A stretch of 64,000 nt of DNA from Burkholderia lata (GTDB lineage: Bacteria; Pseudomonadota; Gammaproteobacteria; Burkholderiales; Burkholderiaceae). The notes below the pieces were generated by a model, which had not been told where the DNA came from, searched no databases, and was given only the letters and a program-made list of their open reading frames with translations. Positions 37,254-45,206 of this stretch are shown piece after piece. The stretch spans positions 930,001-994,000 of the forward strand of contig NC_007510.1 of NCBI RefSeq assembly GCF_000012945.1, read 5' to 3'. The position numbers and the translations under genes were made by a program. Each line of letters begins with the position of its first letter. Positions within the stretch are counted from its first letter, which is position 1.

Positions 37254-37861
37254 GGCGTGTCGTTCCCGGCTGGCGTCGCGGCCGTGCGGCGATATTCGAG
37301 CGCGACGCTCAGCGTGCCGCCGACCAGCACGGTCCACACGAGCGGCCAGTGCAGCACGGCCACCGACACGAAGGTGAGCGCCATCACCGCAAACGGCAGC
37401 GCGCGGCGTGGCAGCCGGCGCACGGCGGTGATCGCCATCGAGATCGACAGCCCGATCGCTGCCGCCGCCGCGCCGGCGAGCGCGACATGCGTGAGCGGAA
37501 AGCGCGTGAGGGTCGAAAACGCGATGCCGAACAGCACGATCAGCACGGCCGGCGGCGCGATGATGCCGGTGAAGCCGGCCACCGCGCCGCGCCATCCGGC
37601 GAGCCGGTAGCCGATCCAGATCGCGAGGTTCTTCACGTTGACACCCGGCAGCGCCTGCGACAGCGCGAGGCCGTTGAGGAACGCCTCCTCGTCGAGCCAG
37701 CGCCGCTCGTAGACGAAGTCGCGCATCATCCGCCCGCTGAGCCCGCCGCCGAAGCTGGTCAGGCCGATCTGCGAGAACGCGATGAACAGCGCGAGGACGC
37801 CGGGTGGTGGTGCGTCGCCTGCTGGCGGTGCAGGTGAGGTGGCGGCGGAGGGCGGGGGCAT
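37250..37861 (-). CDS. Chromate transporter-family protein, N-terminal half (ChrA-like)
   Basis: A 203-residue membrane protein: SQIGLTSFGGGLSGRMMRDF, FLNGLALSQALPGVNVKNLA and ITAVRRLPRRALPFAVMA are CHR-family signatures (two-gene SCHR arrangement). Start at ATG 37861 is preferred; a TTG at 37906 would add 15 residues. The two half genes overlap by 4 bp and must act as a heterodimer. They run toward 36714, ending 120 bp from the enoyl-CoA hydratase gene. Confidence 0.88.
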   Translation of the reverse strand: MPPPSAATSPAPPAGDAPPPGVLALFIAFSQIGLTSFGGGLSGRMMRDFVYERRWLDEEAFLNGLALSQALPGVNVKNLAIWIGYRLAGWRGAVAGFTGIIAPPAVLIVLFGIAFSTLTRFPLTHVALAGAAAAAIGLSISMAITAVRRLPRRALPFAVMALTFVSVAVLHWPLVWTVLVGGTLSVALEYRRTAATPAGNDTP

Positions 37862-37991
37862 CGGGCGGGCGGCGCGTGGCGGTTGGGCGTGCGCCCATGT
37901 TAGCAAGCGGACGCTGTCAGCACGCTGACATGGGCTCAGCGGTGGTGTGATGGAAGACCGCTGCTGAGTCGGCGGGCGTGTTTCGGTGCAT

Positions 37992-38045
37992 CCGGGACAT
38001 CCGGGACATCCGGGACATCCGGGACATCCGGGACATCCGGGACAT
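37992..38045. repeat. 9-bp tandem repeat, six copies of ccgggacat
   Basis: Perfect six-copy array of ccgggacat directly abutting the next array. Both lie in the gap between the chromate-transporter and DeoR genes and read through as Cys- and Met-rich frames that I regard as artefacts. Confidence 0.95.
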
Positions 38046-38117
38046 CCCGCACACCCCGCACACCCCGCACACCCCGCACACCCCGCACACCCCGCACACC
38101 CCGCACACCCCGCACAC
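38046..38117. repeat. 9-bp tandem repeat, eight copies of cccgcacac
   Basis: Perfect eight-copy array of cccgcacac joined without spacer to the ccgggacat array; both units are 9 bp, share the cc/g-ac-a core and appear to derive from one another. Likely to vary in copy number. Confidence 0.95.
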
Positions 38118-38142
38118 CCCGCGCGGGCGCACCCCGCCGCCG

Positions 38143-38898
38143 CTACGCGCGCACGACCGTCACGCCTGCCGCCTCAATAGGCTTCGTCAGCGCGGCGTCG
38201 GTTTCCTTTTCGACCACCACGGTGTGCGCCAGCGTGAGCTCGCCGATCACGAACTGCGACGCCGCGCGCAGCTTCGACTGCGACGCGAGCACGACCGTCT
38301 CGGCCGCGCGTTCGGCGAGCGCGCGCTTGATCGCCGCTTCCTCGAAATCGCCGGTGCTGAGCCCCGCGACCGGATGCACGCCCGTGACGCCCATGAAGTA
38401 CAGGTCCGCATGGATGCGCGCAATGCCTTCCATCGCCGCCGCGCCGACGGCGACGATCGAATGCTTGTAGAGCCGCCCGCCGATCAGGATCACGTCGATC
38501 GATGGATGCGCGGCCAGCGCCACCGCGACACTCGGGCTGTGCGTGACGATCGTCGCACGCAGGTCGGCCGGCAACTGGCTGACGAGCAGCGCCGAGGTCG
38601 TGCCGCCGTCGACGATCGCTACCTGCCCGGGCGCGATCATCTCCGCGGCCCGCCGCGCGATGCGCCGCTTTTCCGCCGTCTCGAGCGCCTCGCGCTGCGC
38701 GAACGGCGCAATGGCCGGCGACGCCGGCAGCGCGCCGCCATGCACGCGCTGCAGCAGGCCTTCGGCCGCGAGCTCGCGCAGGTCGCGGCGGACCGTGTCT
38801 TCGGACACGCCGAATTGCGCGCTCAGCTCGACCGCCAGCACCTGGCCGTCGCGCGCGAGTGCGTCGAGGATCGCTTTCTTGCGTTGTGTCGTCAACAT
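38143..38898 (-). CDS. DeoR-family transcriptional regulator
   Basis: A 251-residue protein with DeoR HTH (RKKAILDALARDGQVLAVEL, then VSEDTVRRDLRELAAEGLLQ) and the sugar-binding domain (DGGTTSALLVSQLP, HSPSVAVALAAH, GLSTGDFEEAAIKRAL). Divergent from the NudK-like gene with 81 bp between and three TGCACG repeats in that gap, so it likely represses that operon; the ligand is a phosphorylated sugar by family analogy. Confidence 0.92.
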   Translation of the reverse strand: MLTTQRKKAILDALARDGQVLAVELSAQFGVSEDTVRRDLRELAAEGLLQRVHGGALPASPAIAPFAQREALETAEKRRIARRAAEMIAPGQVAIVDGGTTSALLVSQLPADLRATIVTHSPSVAVALAAHPSIDVILIGGRLYKHSIVAVGAAAMEGIARIHADLYFMGVTGVHPVAGLSTGDFEEAAIKRALAERAAETVVLASQSKLRAASQFVIGELTLAHTVVVEKETDAALTKPIEAAGVTVVRA

Positions 38899-38904
38899 CG
38901 TGTC

Positions 38905-38940
38905 TGCACGAATTTTCTTGAAGTTGCACGAATATGCACG
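38905..38940. promoter_or_regulatory. Three TGCACG(AA) repeats, candidate DeoR operator
   Basis: TGCACG occurs at 38905-38910, 38925-38930 and 38935-38940 (repeat interval 20 and 10 bp), the first two followed by AAT. Direct repeats spaced by whole helical turns suit a DeoR-family protein. They sit in the divergent gap between the regulator and the NudK-like gene. Confidence 0.5.
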
Positions 38941-38979
38941 TTACCATGGGCGCCGTCTTTTGTCGAACCGGAGGCTGGG

Positions 38980-39579
38980 ATGGCTGCAACGCGGGACCGT
39001 GTCCGCATCGTCGATACGACGGTGCTGTCCGATGACTGGTATGTGCTGAAGAAGGTGACGTTCGATTTCCTGCGCCGCGACGGAACGTGGCAGCGCCTGA
39101 GCCGCGAGACCTACGATCGCGGCAATGGCGCGACGATCCTGCTGCGCAATGCCGAGACGGGCGACGTGCTGCTGACGCGGCAGTTCCGGATGCCGGTGTT
39201 CGTCAGCGGGCATGACGGCATGCTGCTCGAGGCCGCCGCCGGCCTGCTCGACGACGCGACGCCCGAAGCGCGCATCCGCGCGGAGGCCGAGGAGGAGACC
39301 GGCTATCGCGTGCGCGGCGTGCGCAAGGTATTCGAGGCGTTCATGAGCCCGGGCTCGGTGACGGAGAAGCTGCACTTCTTCGTCGGTGAATACGACGCAT
39401 CGTTGCGCACCGGCGATGGCGGCGGCGTCGCGGAAGAGGGCGAGGATCTCGAGGTCGTCGAGATGCCGCTGCCGGCGGCGCTGGACGCGATCGAGCGCGG
39501 CGAGATCGTCGACGGGAAGACGATCATGCTGCTCCAGTACGTCGCGCTGCGGGAAACCGCCGGCGCGCGCCCGTCATGA
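38980..39579 (+). CDS. Nudix hydrolase, NudK (GDP-mannose/ADP-sugar pyrophosphatase)-like
   Basis: A 199-residue Nudix protein with AGLLDDATPEARIRAEAEEE and ETGYRVRGVRK, then FEAFMSPGSVTEKLHFFVGE, closely matching the E. coli NudK layout. The Nudix box REuxEExGu reads AEAEEETGY, so the usual Arg is Ala (the E. coli protein has Lys). Predicted to hydrolyse nucleoside-diphosphate sugars such as GDP-mannose or ADP-ribose. CGGAGG ribosome-binding site; stop overlaps the next start (ATGA). Confidence 0.88.
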   Translation: MAATRDRVRIVDTTVLSDDWYVLKKVTFDFLRRDGTWQRLSRETYDRGNGATILLRNAETGDVLLTRQFRMPVFVSGHDGMLLEAAAGLLDDATPEARIRAEAEEETGYRVRGVRKVFEAFMSPGSVTEKLHFFVGEYDASLRTGDGGGVAEEGEDLEVVEMPLPAALDAIERGEIVDGKTIMLLQYVALRETAGARPS

Positions 39580-39956
39580 CGCCGCTGCTCGTGCTGGTCG
39601 CCGGCCCTTATCGCAGCGGCACGGACGGCGACCCCGCGCGCATCGCCGCGAACCTGCACCGGCTGGAGGAGGCGGCGCTCGCCGTGTATCGCCGTGGACA
39701 CATGCCGATGATCGGCGAGTGGGTGTCGCTGCCGCTTGCCGTCGCGGCCGGGTCGCGACAGGTCGGCGACGCGATCAGCGAGGCGTTCCTGTATCCGGCC
39801 GCGCACCGGCTGCTGCGCCGCTGCGATGCGGTGCTGCGTATCGACGGCGCGTCGCGCGGGGCGGACATGGACGTCGGTCTTGCCAGGCAGCTCGGCAAGC
39901 CGGTCTATTTCGCGGCCGACGACATTCCGGTCGCACAGGACGATTCGGATAGCTGA
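39576..39956 (+). CDS. DUF4406 / nucleoside deoxyribosyltransferase-like protein
   Basis: A 126-residue small Rossmann-like protein: LVAGPYRSGTDGDPARIAAN near the start, HMPMIGEWVSLPLAV, RRCDAVLRIDGASRGADMD and GLARQLGKPVYFAADDIP. These match DUF4406 and the nucleoside 2-deoxyribosyltransferase fold (YtoQ-like). Translationally coupled to the Nudix gene, so both probably act on the same nucleotide metabolite, possibly ADP-ribose or a deoxyribonucleotide. Confidence 0.7.
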   Translation: MTPLLVLVAGPYRSGTDGDPARIAANLHRLEEAALAVYRRGHMPMIGEWVSLPLAVAAGSRQVGDAISEAFLYPAAHRLLRRCDAVLRIDGASRGADMDVGLARQLGKPVYFAADDIPVAQDDSDS

Positions 39957-39963
39957 TCAGGCG

Positions 39964-39990
39964 GGGAGGCACCCGGCTGCGGCGCCTCCC
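39964..39990 (+). terminator. Hairpin after the Nudix/DUF4406 pair
   Basis: Stem gggaggc / gcctccc with a 13-nt loop, 8 bp after the stop; no T-run follows, so a modest terminator at best. Confidence 0.35.
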
Positions 39991-40131
39991 TGTATCGGTC
40001 GGACGCCCGCGCCGACCGCGGCCGGGCGAGCATCGCGTCATGCCGTTGCATCGCGCATGCCGCGCCGCGCGCGAACCGGCGTATGATCGCGACGCCACTC
40101 GCGCACCGCCCGACGCTATCGCCGCCCCATC

Positions 40132-41004
40132 ATGCCGCTTTCCGATTCCGTGGACTCCACCGCTGCGGCCGCCGCCGCGCAACTGCCGGCCGACCTCGTC
40201 GCTTCCGCCGTTGCTGCGCTCGCGCGCGCCGACGCATTGCTCGTGACGGCCGGTGCCGGTATCGGCGTCGATTCCGGGTTGCCCGATTTTCGCGGTACGG
40301 ACGGCTTCTGGCGTGCGTATCCGGCGCTGCGCCACGAGCGTTTCGAATTCCACGAGATCGCCTCGCCGCACGCGTTCCGTGCGCGCGCGCAACTCGCGTG
40401 GGGCTTCTACGGACACCGCCTCGCGCTCTATCGTGCGACGGTGCCGCATGCGGGCTTCGCGATCCTGCGCCGCTGGATCGACGCGATGCCGAACGGCGGC
40501 TTCGTGCTGACGAGCAATGTCGACGGCCAGTTCCAGAAAGCCGGCTTCGATCCGGCGCGGATCGTCGAGATCCACGGCTCGATCCATGCGATGCAGTGCC
40601 TGCGTCCCTGTTCGGACGATACATGGGAGGCGGCGCCGTTCGTACCGGACGTCGACGAAGCCACCTGCCGCCTCGTCGGTGACATGCCGCGGTGCCCGCA
40701 CTGCGGCGGCCTCGCGCGGCCGAACATCCTGATGTTCGGCGATACCGGCTGGCTTGGTGCGCGCTACGACGCGCAGGAGCGTGCGCTGGAAGACTGGCTC
40801 GCGCAGGCCGGGCGCGTCGCCGTGGTGGAGATCGGCGCGGGCACCGCGATCCCGACCGTGCGCCTGCTGAGCGAACGCCTCGGCGCCGACGTGATCCGCA
40901 TCAACGCTCGCGAAGCGCATGCGCGTCGTGCGGACGTGATCGGCTTGAAGGGCGGCGCGCTGGCGACGCTGAGCGCGCTCGACGCGGCCTGGCCAAGCGC
41001 GTGA
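40132..41004 (+). CDS. Sir2-family NAD-dependent deacetylase
   Basis: A 290-residue sirtuin: NAD loop GAGIGVDSGLPDFRGTDGFW (about residues 41-60), TSNVDGQF, and catalytic His in EIHGSIHAMQC. Zinc-type cysteines occur as CLRPC and CPHC. The fold body ends VRLLSERLGADVIRIN. Could be a protein deacylase or an ADP-ribose-linked enzyme; with a Nudix and a nucleoside-transferase-like pair 175 bp upstream, an NAD-metabolite role is possible. Frame opens earlier but the ATG at 40132 begins the aligned region. Confidence 0.9.
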   Translation: MPLSDSVDSTAAAAAAQLPADLVASAVAALARADALLVTAGAGIGVDSGLPDFRGTDGFWRAYPALRHERFEFHEIASPHAFRARAQLAWGFYGHRLALYRATVPHAGFAILRRWIDAMPNGGFVLTSNVDGQFQKAGFDPARIVEIHGSIHAMQCLRPCSDDTWEAAPFVPDVDEATCRLVGDMPRCPHCGGLARPNILMFGDTGWLGARYDAQERALEDWLAQAGRVAVVEIGAGTAIPTVRLLSERLGADVIRINAREAHARRADVIGLKGGALATLSALDAAWPSA

Positions 41005-41198
41005 GCCTGCGGGCGGGCAAGACGATCCGAACGGGCCGGCATCCTGCAGACGGTCGCCGTTGCAGGGGCGCGGTGAATCCGCATACAGTTCAGCGTGTGC
41101 CGCCCGCGCACGCGCCACAAGCGTCCGGGAGCGGACCACGCCCCGGGCAATCGGGGGCCGGCGGCTGACTCCAGCCGCATCATCGACCGGGAGCGCCC
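41005..41198. other. Intergenic region before crcB
   Basis: 194 bp without gene. Contains several hairpins (for example gcggctg-actc-cagccgc at about 41162-41179). I looked for the fluoride riboswitch motif expected upstream of some crcB genes and did not find it. Confidence 0.5.
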
Positions 41199-41585
41199 TT
41201 GTTCTATTCGATCGTCGCGATCTTCGTCGGCGCCGGGCTCGGCGCGTTGCTGCGCTGGTTCCTGAGTCTCGCGCTCAACGAATTTTTTCCCGCGGTGCCG
41301 CTCGGCACGCTCGCCGCGAACCTGATCGGCGGCTACGTGATCGGCATCGCCGCCGTCGTGTTCACGACCCGCGTCGGGCTCCCGCCCGAGTGGCGGCTGT
41401 TCGTGATCACGGGCTTTCTCGGCGGCCTCACGACGTTCTCGACCTATTCGGTCGAAGTGATGACGCATGCGGTGCAGGGCGAATTCGGATGGGCGTTTGC
41501 GGTGGCTGCCCTACACTTGACTGGATCGTTCGCGCTGACGGCGCTCGGCATGTGGACCGCGCGCGCGTGGCTCGCGGCGGCCTGA
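41199..41585 (+). CDS. crcB: Fluoride channel CrcB (Fluc)
   Basis: A 128-residue four-segment membrane protein: [36 protein letters not shown] (conserved NxxG turn), [18 protein letters not shown] (the GxxGxxTTFSTF motif). Fluc dimers export fluoride. Start is TTG at 41199. Followed by the DUF190 gene with which it is often paired. Confidence 0.93.
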   Translation: MFYSIVAIFVGAGLGALLRWFLSLALNEFFPAVPLGTLAANLIGGYVIGIAAVVFTTRVGLPPEWRLFVITGFLGGLTTFSTYSVEVMTHAVQGEFGWAFAVAALHLTGSFALTALGMWTARAWLAAA

Positions 41586-41608
41586 GCGTGCCGCCATCGG
41601 AGGGTGCG

Positions 41609-41959
41609 ATGGACAAGATCTTCCTGCGCTTCTATGTGCACGAGAAGCACCGGCTGCACTGGAAACCGCTATGGGAATGGCTGCTGGAGGAGGCGAACCG
41701 GATGGGCGTCGCGGGCGGTTCCGCGTTTCGCGCGATGGCCGGGTTCGGCCAGCATCGCGTGCTGCACGAGGACCGCTTCTTCGAACTGCAGGGGTCGCTT
41801 GCGATCGAGGTCGAATTCATCGTCACCGAGGACGAGGCGCAGCGCTTGCTCGACCGGTTGTCGCACGAGAAGGTGCGCGTGTGCTACGCGATGATGCCGG
41901 CGCGCTTCGGCGTGATCGACACGCTCGGCGCACCGCCGGCGCAGGGGCCGGCGGCGTAG
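41609..41959 (+). CDS. DUF190 family protein
   Basis: A 116-residue protein with MDKIFLRFYVHEKHRLHWKP N-terminus, GVAGGSAFRAMAGFGQHRVL and IEVEFIVTEDEAQRLLDRL; the ferredoxin-like ACT/GlnB-related DUF190 fold. Usually encoded next to crcB and thought to assist fluoride export or its sensing. GGAGG ribosome-binding site; follows crcB by 23 bp in the same operon. Confidence 0.88.
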   Translation: MDKIFLRFYVHEKHRLHWKPLWEWLLEEANRMGVAGGSAFRAMAGFGQHRVLHEDRFFELQGSLAIEVEFIVTEDEAQRLLDRLSHEKVRVCYAMMPARFGVIDTLGAPPAQGPAA

Positions 41960-41968
41960 GGTACGGCG

Positions 41969-42532
41969 TCAGATCCCGAACATCGTCAGCGACACGGCGG
42001 CACGCGTGACGATCATCAGCAGCACCTGCACGATCACGAACAGCAGGATCGGCGACAGGTCGATGCCGCCGAGGTTCGGGATGATGCGGCGCAGCGGATT
42101 CAGGAACGGCGCGGTGAGCTGGAAGAGGATCGGCATCGCCGGCGAACGCGGGTTGAGCCACGACAGCAGCGCCATCAGGATCGTCATCCAGATCACGAGA
42201 TTGAGCGCCCACTTCACGACGGTGAGCAGCGCGACCACGACGAGCGTCGCGATCACCGAGGCCGGGTCGAAGCCGGCCATCACGACCATCAGCACGACGT
42301 AGACGAGCGCGGTGAGCAGCGCGGCGACCACGCTGGCCCAGTCGATGCCGCGTACGCCGGCGATCACGCGGCGCAGCGGCAGCACGAGCCAGTTGGTCGC
42401 CTGCAGCACGGCCTGCGTAACGGGGTTGTACGGCGGCACGCGGACGGCCTGCATCCAGACGCGCAGGATCAGCGCGGCGCCGAACAGCGTGAAGACGGTA
42501 TTGAGCAGAAAACGGGCGATCTCGCCGAACAT
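41969..42532 (-). CDS. YggT family membrane protein
   Basis: A 187-residue integral membrane protein from the ATG at 42532, which has AAAGG 10 bases upstream (an ATG 9 bases earlier is also in frame but overlaps this site). Two YggT repeats, each with a helix, a PLRRV/I motif (LPLRRVIAGVRGIDWASVVA and NPLRRIIPNLGGIDLSPILL) and a following helix. YggT proteins have been linked to osmotic tolerance and cell-division or potassium transport; role uncertain. Confidence 0.9.
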   Translation of the reverse strand: MFGEIARFLLNTVFTLFGAALILRVWMQAVRVPPYNPVTQAVLQATNWLVLPLRRVIAGVRGIDWASVVAALLTALVYVVLMVVMAGFDPASVIATLVVVALLTVVKWALNLVIWMTILMALLSWLNPRSPAMPILFQLTAPFLNPLRRIIPNLGGIDLSPILLFVIVQVLLMIVTRAAVSLTMFGI

Positions 42533-42607
42533 CGTTGGCATCCTTTTTATACAGTCAGTAGCGTGCGGCCGCCAACGCCGGATGGCGGCGCATCGGCCGA
42601 CACCTTA

Positions 42608-43537
42608 TCACGCCTCGTCTCGCGACGGGGAGGGGTGCGCGGCCGTGCGCGCGAGCGACGTTTCGACGGCTTCGGCGAGCGCCGGCAGCGACGTCGGCGG
42701 CGTGGCGCGTTGCGCCGCGAGCGCGACTGCGCGGCGCGTCAGCAGCGCGTACAGCGTCGCGTGATCGCCGCCGCGCGTTTCAAGCAGTGCCAACTGGCGT
42801 TCGACGATGCCCGTGTCGCCGCGCGACACCGGGCCGGAGAGCGCGTTCGCGAGCCCCTTGTCGCGCGCGGTCTCGATCGTGCCGGCCAGCATCGGCAGCA
42901 GCGCGCGCAGCGCGGCGTCTTCGTCGAATCCGAGGCCGCGCCACAGCTCGACGGCCTCCGCCAGCCCGCACAGCGCGAAGCTCGCCGCGTAGTGCGCGGC
43001 CGCGTGATAGAGCATCCGGCCGCCGGCCGGAATCGACAACGGATGGCAGCCGAGTGCGGCAGCAAGTCGCATCAGCGTCTCATGCAATGCGCCGTCGGCT
43101 TCGATCGTGACCGAACAGCCGTCGATGCGGGCGAGGTCGGCGTCGGTGCCGCCGAACAGGTAGAGCGGATGGAAGCCGCCGGTGGCCGCGCCTTGCTGCT
43201 TCGCCGGATCGAGCAGGGCGACCGCCGACGCGCCGCTGCAGTGAACGACGGCTTGCCGCGCGGCGCGCGACGCGTCGAAGTGCAGCGCCGCGGCGGTCGA
43301 CGCGAGATGGTCGTCGGGCACCGTCAGGAAGATCAGGTCCGCGGCGTCGGCAACCTGCTGCGGCGTGTCGACCGCCTGGCAGCCGTCGATGCGCGCGGCG
43401 AGCGCCGCGGCCGACGCGGGCGTGCGGCTCGCGATCGCGACGACTGGAAAGCCGGCCTGCGCGAAGCGCTGCGCGACGCAGCGCGCGAGACGGCCGGCGC
43501 CGATGAAGCCGAGGCGGGGTGTGTCGGGGAGGGACAT
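42608..43537 (-). CDS. DUF2520/Rossmann NADP-binding oxidoreductase-like
   Basis: A 309-residue protein with NADP-binding GFIGAGRLARCVAQRF at residues 10-25, ADLIFLTVPDDHL, and a helical second domain (HYAASFALCGLAEAVELWRG, DKGLANALSGPVSRGD) that matches DUF2520 next to an F420/NADP-oxidoreductase-like domain. Reaction unknown. Lies 76 bp upstream of yggT (on the same strand) and likely precedes it in transcription. Confidence 0.85.
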   Translation of the reverse strand: MSLPDTPRLGFIGAGRLARCVAQRFAQAGFPVVAIASRTPASAAALAARIDGCQAVDTPQQVADAADLIFLTVPDDHLASTAAALHFDASRAARQAVVHCSGASAVALLDPAKQQGAATGGFHPLYLFGGTDADLARIDGCSVTIEADGALHETLMRLAAALGCHPLSIPAGGRMLYHAAAHYAASFALCGLAEAVELWRGLGFDEDAALRALLPMLAGTIETARDKGLANALSGPVSRGDTGIVERQLALLETRGGDHATLYALLTRRAVALAAQRATPPTSLPALAEAVETSLARTAAHPSPSRDEA

Positions 43538-44052
43538 GGCAGCGGACGTAAGCGAAAACGAAGCAACCGCCAGTATCGCAGGAATGACGGCGAGGCCGCG
43601 AAAGGCCCCTGTCCGTGCGGACAGGGGCGTGAATTACCGGCATGCGGTGCGCTCGACGCGTGTATCGGCGCCCGGCGTCACGGTCGATTCACGATCGTGG
43701 AATCCGACCCCGAAACATATCGCACCCGTATCCGGCTTGAAATGTCGGCATCTTGTCTCAAATTTGTAATCGTTCATTACGGTCGCGTGCCCGCAGCGTG
43801 CGCTGTATCCGGTAAGACTGACCGGCCATGATGTTGCGACCCGACTCGTCGGACGGAATCGCTCGATCCGCAAGGGTCCCCGCCGGTGCAGCGAGCCACG
43901 CCGCACGGTGCCGTCGCCCGCGTGCAATTGCAATTTGCAACAAATGCACGATACGCGTGGGGCGGGTTTTCGCTACATTGCTTCCATGCGACGTGCATGT
44001 CCGCCGTTGCCGACAGGGGCGCATAAAATACCGCTCCAGCAGGAGAATCGAA
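43538..44052. other. Intergenic stretch upstream of the secreted protein gene
   Basis: About 515 bp. A minus-strand frame from the ATG at 43777 (MNDYKFETRCRHFKPDTGAI, ending 43634, 47 residues) is somewhat protein-like and lower in GC but has no clear ribosome-binding site or family. The right end contains the AGGAG ribosome-binding site for the next gene and a possible -10 TACATT near 43974. Confidence 0.3.
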
Positions 44053-44355
44053 GTGAAAAAGCTCATTCCGTTCATCGCCGCCGCCGCGCTGGGCCTGGGT
44101 GCCGCAAGCGCTGCGCAGGCTCACGTGTCGATCGGGGTCGGCATCGGTATCCCGGTCGCGCCCGCGTATCCCGTCTATGCACCGCCGCCGCCCGTGTACT
44201 ACGCGCCGCCGCCTCCGCCCGTCTATTACGCACCGGCGCCGGCCTACTACGCGCCGCCGCCCGCAGTGGTGGTCGGCGGCTACTATGGCCGTCCGTACTG
44301 GCGTCATGGCTACTATGGTGGCGGCTGGGGCCATCACGGCTACTGGCGTCGCTGA
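44053..44355 (+). CDS. Small secreted Pro/Tyr-rich protein
   Basis: A 100-residue precursor from the GTG at 44053 (AGGAG ribosome-binding site 7 bases before). The signal peptide KKLIPFIAAAALGLGAASAA is followed by cleavage near AQA-HV, then VSIGVGIGIP, a Pro/Tyr repeat (PPPPVYYAPPPPPVYYAP) and a Gly/Tyr/His tail (YYGRPYWRHGYYGGGW). Resembles a large family of small secreted proteins in Burkholderia with unknown function; the Pro-Tyr-Gly tail suggests surface or cell-wall interaction. Confidence 0.7.
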   Translation: MKKLIPFIAAAALGLGAASAAQAHVSIGVGIGIPVAPAYPVYAPPPPVYYAPPPPPVYYAPAPAYYAPPPAVVVGGYYGRPYWRHGYYGGGWGHHGYWRR

Positions 44356-44385
44356 TTCGTGCCGCGCGGCTTGACCGCGCTTGGC

Positions 44386-44428
44386 AAAACGGCGCAACGT
44401 CCCGCGAGGGGCGCTGCGCCGTTTTTTC
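44386..44428 (+). terminator. Rho-independent terminator of the secreted-protein gene
   Basis: Stem aaaacggcgca / tgcgccgtttt with an 18-nt loop and six T at the 3' end. Confidence 0.8.
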
Positions 44429-44479
44429 TTTGGAGCCGTGGCCTGACCTCGGTGAGCTACCCGTGCAGGCCGGCTTCGA

Positions 44480-45148
44480 TTACGCCGCGTGCACGATCAG
44501 GTCGCGGTAGCCGCCGACGATCACGCTGTACGAGAAATACGCGAACAGCAGCGCCGACGCGATGTGACACGCGCGCATCAGCCCGGCGCCCGCGCGCTTG
44601 CGGCCCTGGCTCGCGAGCGTGCACATGAAGAGGGTCCACGCGAGGCCGCCGAGGAAAAAGCCCGACAGGAACACCGACGCGGTCGCCGGCGTGGTCGCGC
44701 CGGTCTTCGCGATCAGCGCGCCGCCGACCGCCGCGAACCACAGGATCGCGCTGGGCGACGACATCGCGAGCAGCATCCCGCGCAGGAAACTGCGTCGTGC
44801 GCTGGCGCGCGGCTGCGGCGCGTCCTCGGCATCGTCGCCGGCCGCCTTGGCCGGCGTGAGCGCTTCGCGCGCCATCTTCCACGTGAGGAACAGCAGCACG
44901 GCACCGCCGCCGATCCACACGATCCAGCGCACCGGCTCGAATTGCAGCAGCACGGCCATCCCTGCGAGCGCCAGCGCCGCATAGACGAGATCGCCGACAC
45001 ACGAGCCGATGCCGAGCCAGAAGCCCGGCCGGAAGCCGTGCGACAGCGTCAGCGACAGCATCGCGACGTTCACGAGGCCGATGTCGAGACACAACGACAG
45101 CGACAGAAAAAAACCGTCGGACAGCATGGAGGCGGGCGGAAAAGTCAT
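44480..45148 (-). CDS. LysE-type translocator (RhtB family)
   Basis: A 222-residue membrane protein from the ATG at 45148, start codon not certain (second Met 21 bases on). Six hydrophobic segments including VNVAMLSLTLSHGFRPGFWL and the AMSSPSAILWFAAVGGALIA block near residue 130. RhtB/LysE-type exporters remove homoserine lactone, threonine or similar amino acids. Convergent with the secreted-protein gene; upstream of it, same strand, is ubiD (58-bp gap). Confidence 0.85.
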   Translation of the reverse strand: MTFPPASMLSDGFFLSLSLCLDIGLVNVAMLSLTLSHGFRPGFWLGIGSCVGDLVYAALALAGMAVLLQFEPVRWIVWIGGGAVLLFLTWKMAREALTPAKAAGDDAEDAPQPRASARRSFLRGMLLAMSSPSAILWFAAVGGALIAKTGATTPATASVFLSGFFLGGLAWTLFMCTLASQGRKRAGAGLMRACHIASALLFAYFSYSVIVGGYRDLIVHAA

Positions 45149-45206
45149 CTTCGTTGTTCTTGTCGCGATGGCAGTCCACGGGCCGGCAGGCGCCGGCCGC
45201 ATGGTG

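Noticed and set aside
37992..38117. CRISPR array
   Set aside because: Units are 9 bp, perfectly tandem and without spacers, and no cas genes are present.
37917..38132. Cys-, Gly-, Val- and Met-repeat protein coded by the 9-bp arrays
   Set aside because: Every codon comes from tandem repeat units; no start signal or neighbouring partner, so treated as repeat DNA.
41005..41198. Fluoride riboswitch before crcB
   Set aside because: The conserved GGNGAUGGNGUUCGCC and CUGAUGACUCCUA elements are missing, although a hairpin with ctgactcc occurs.
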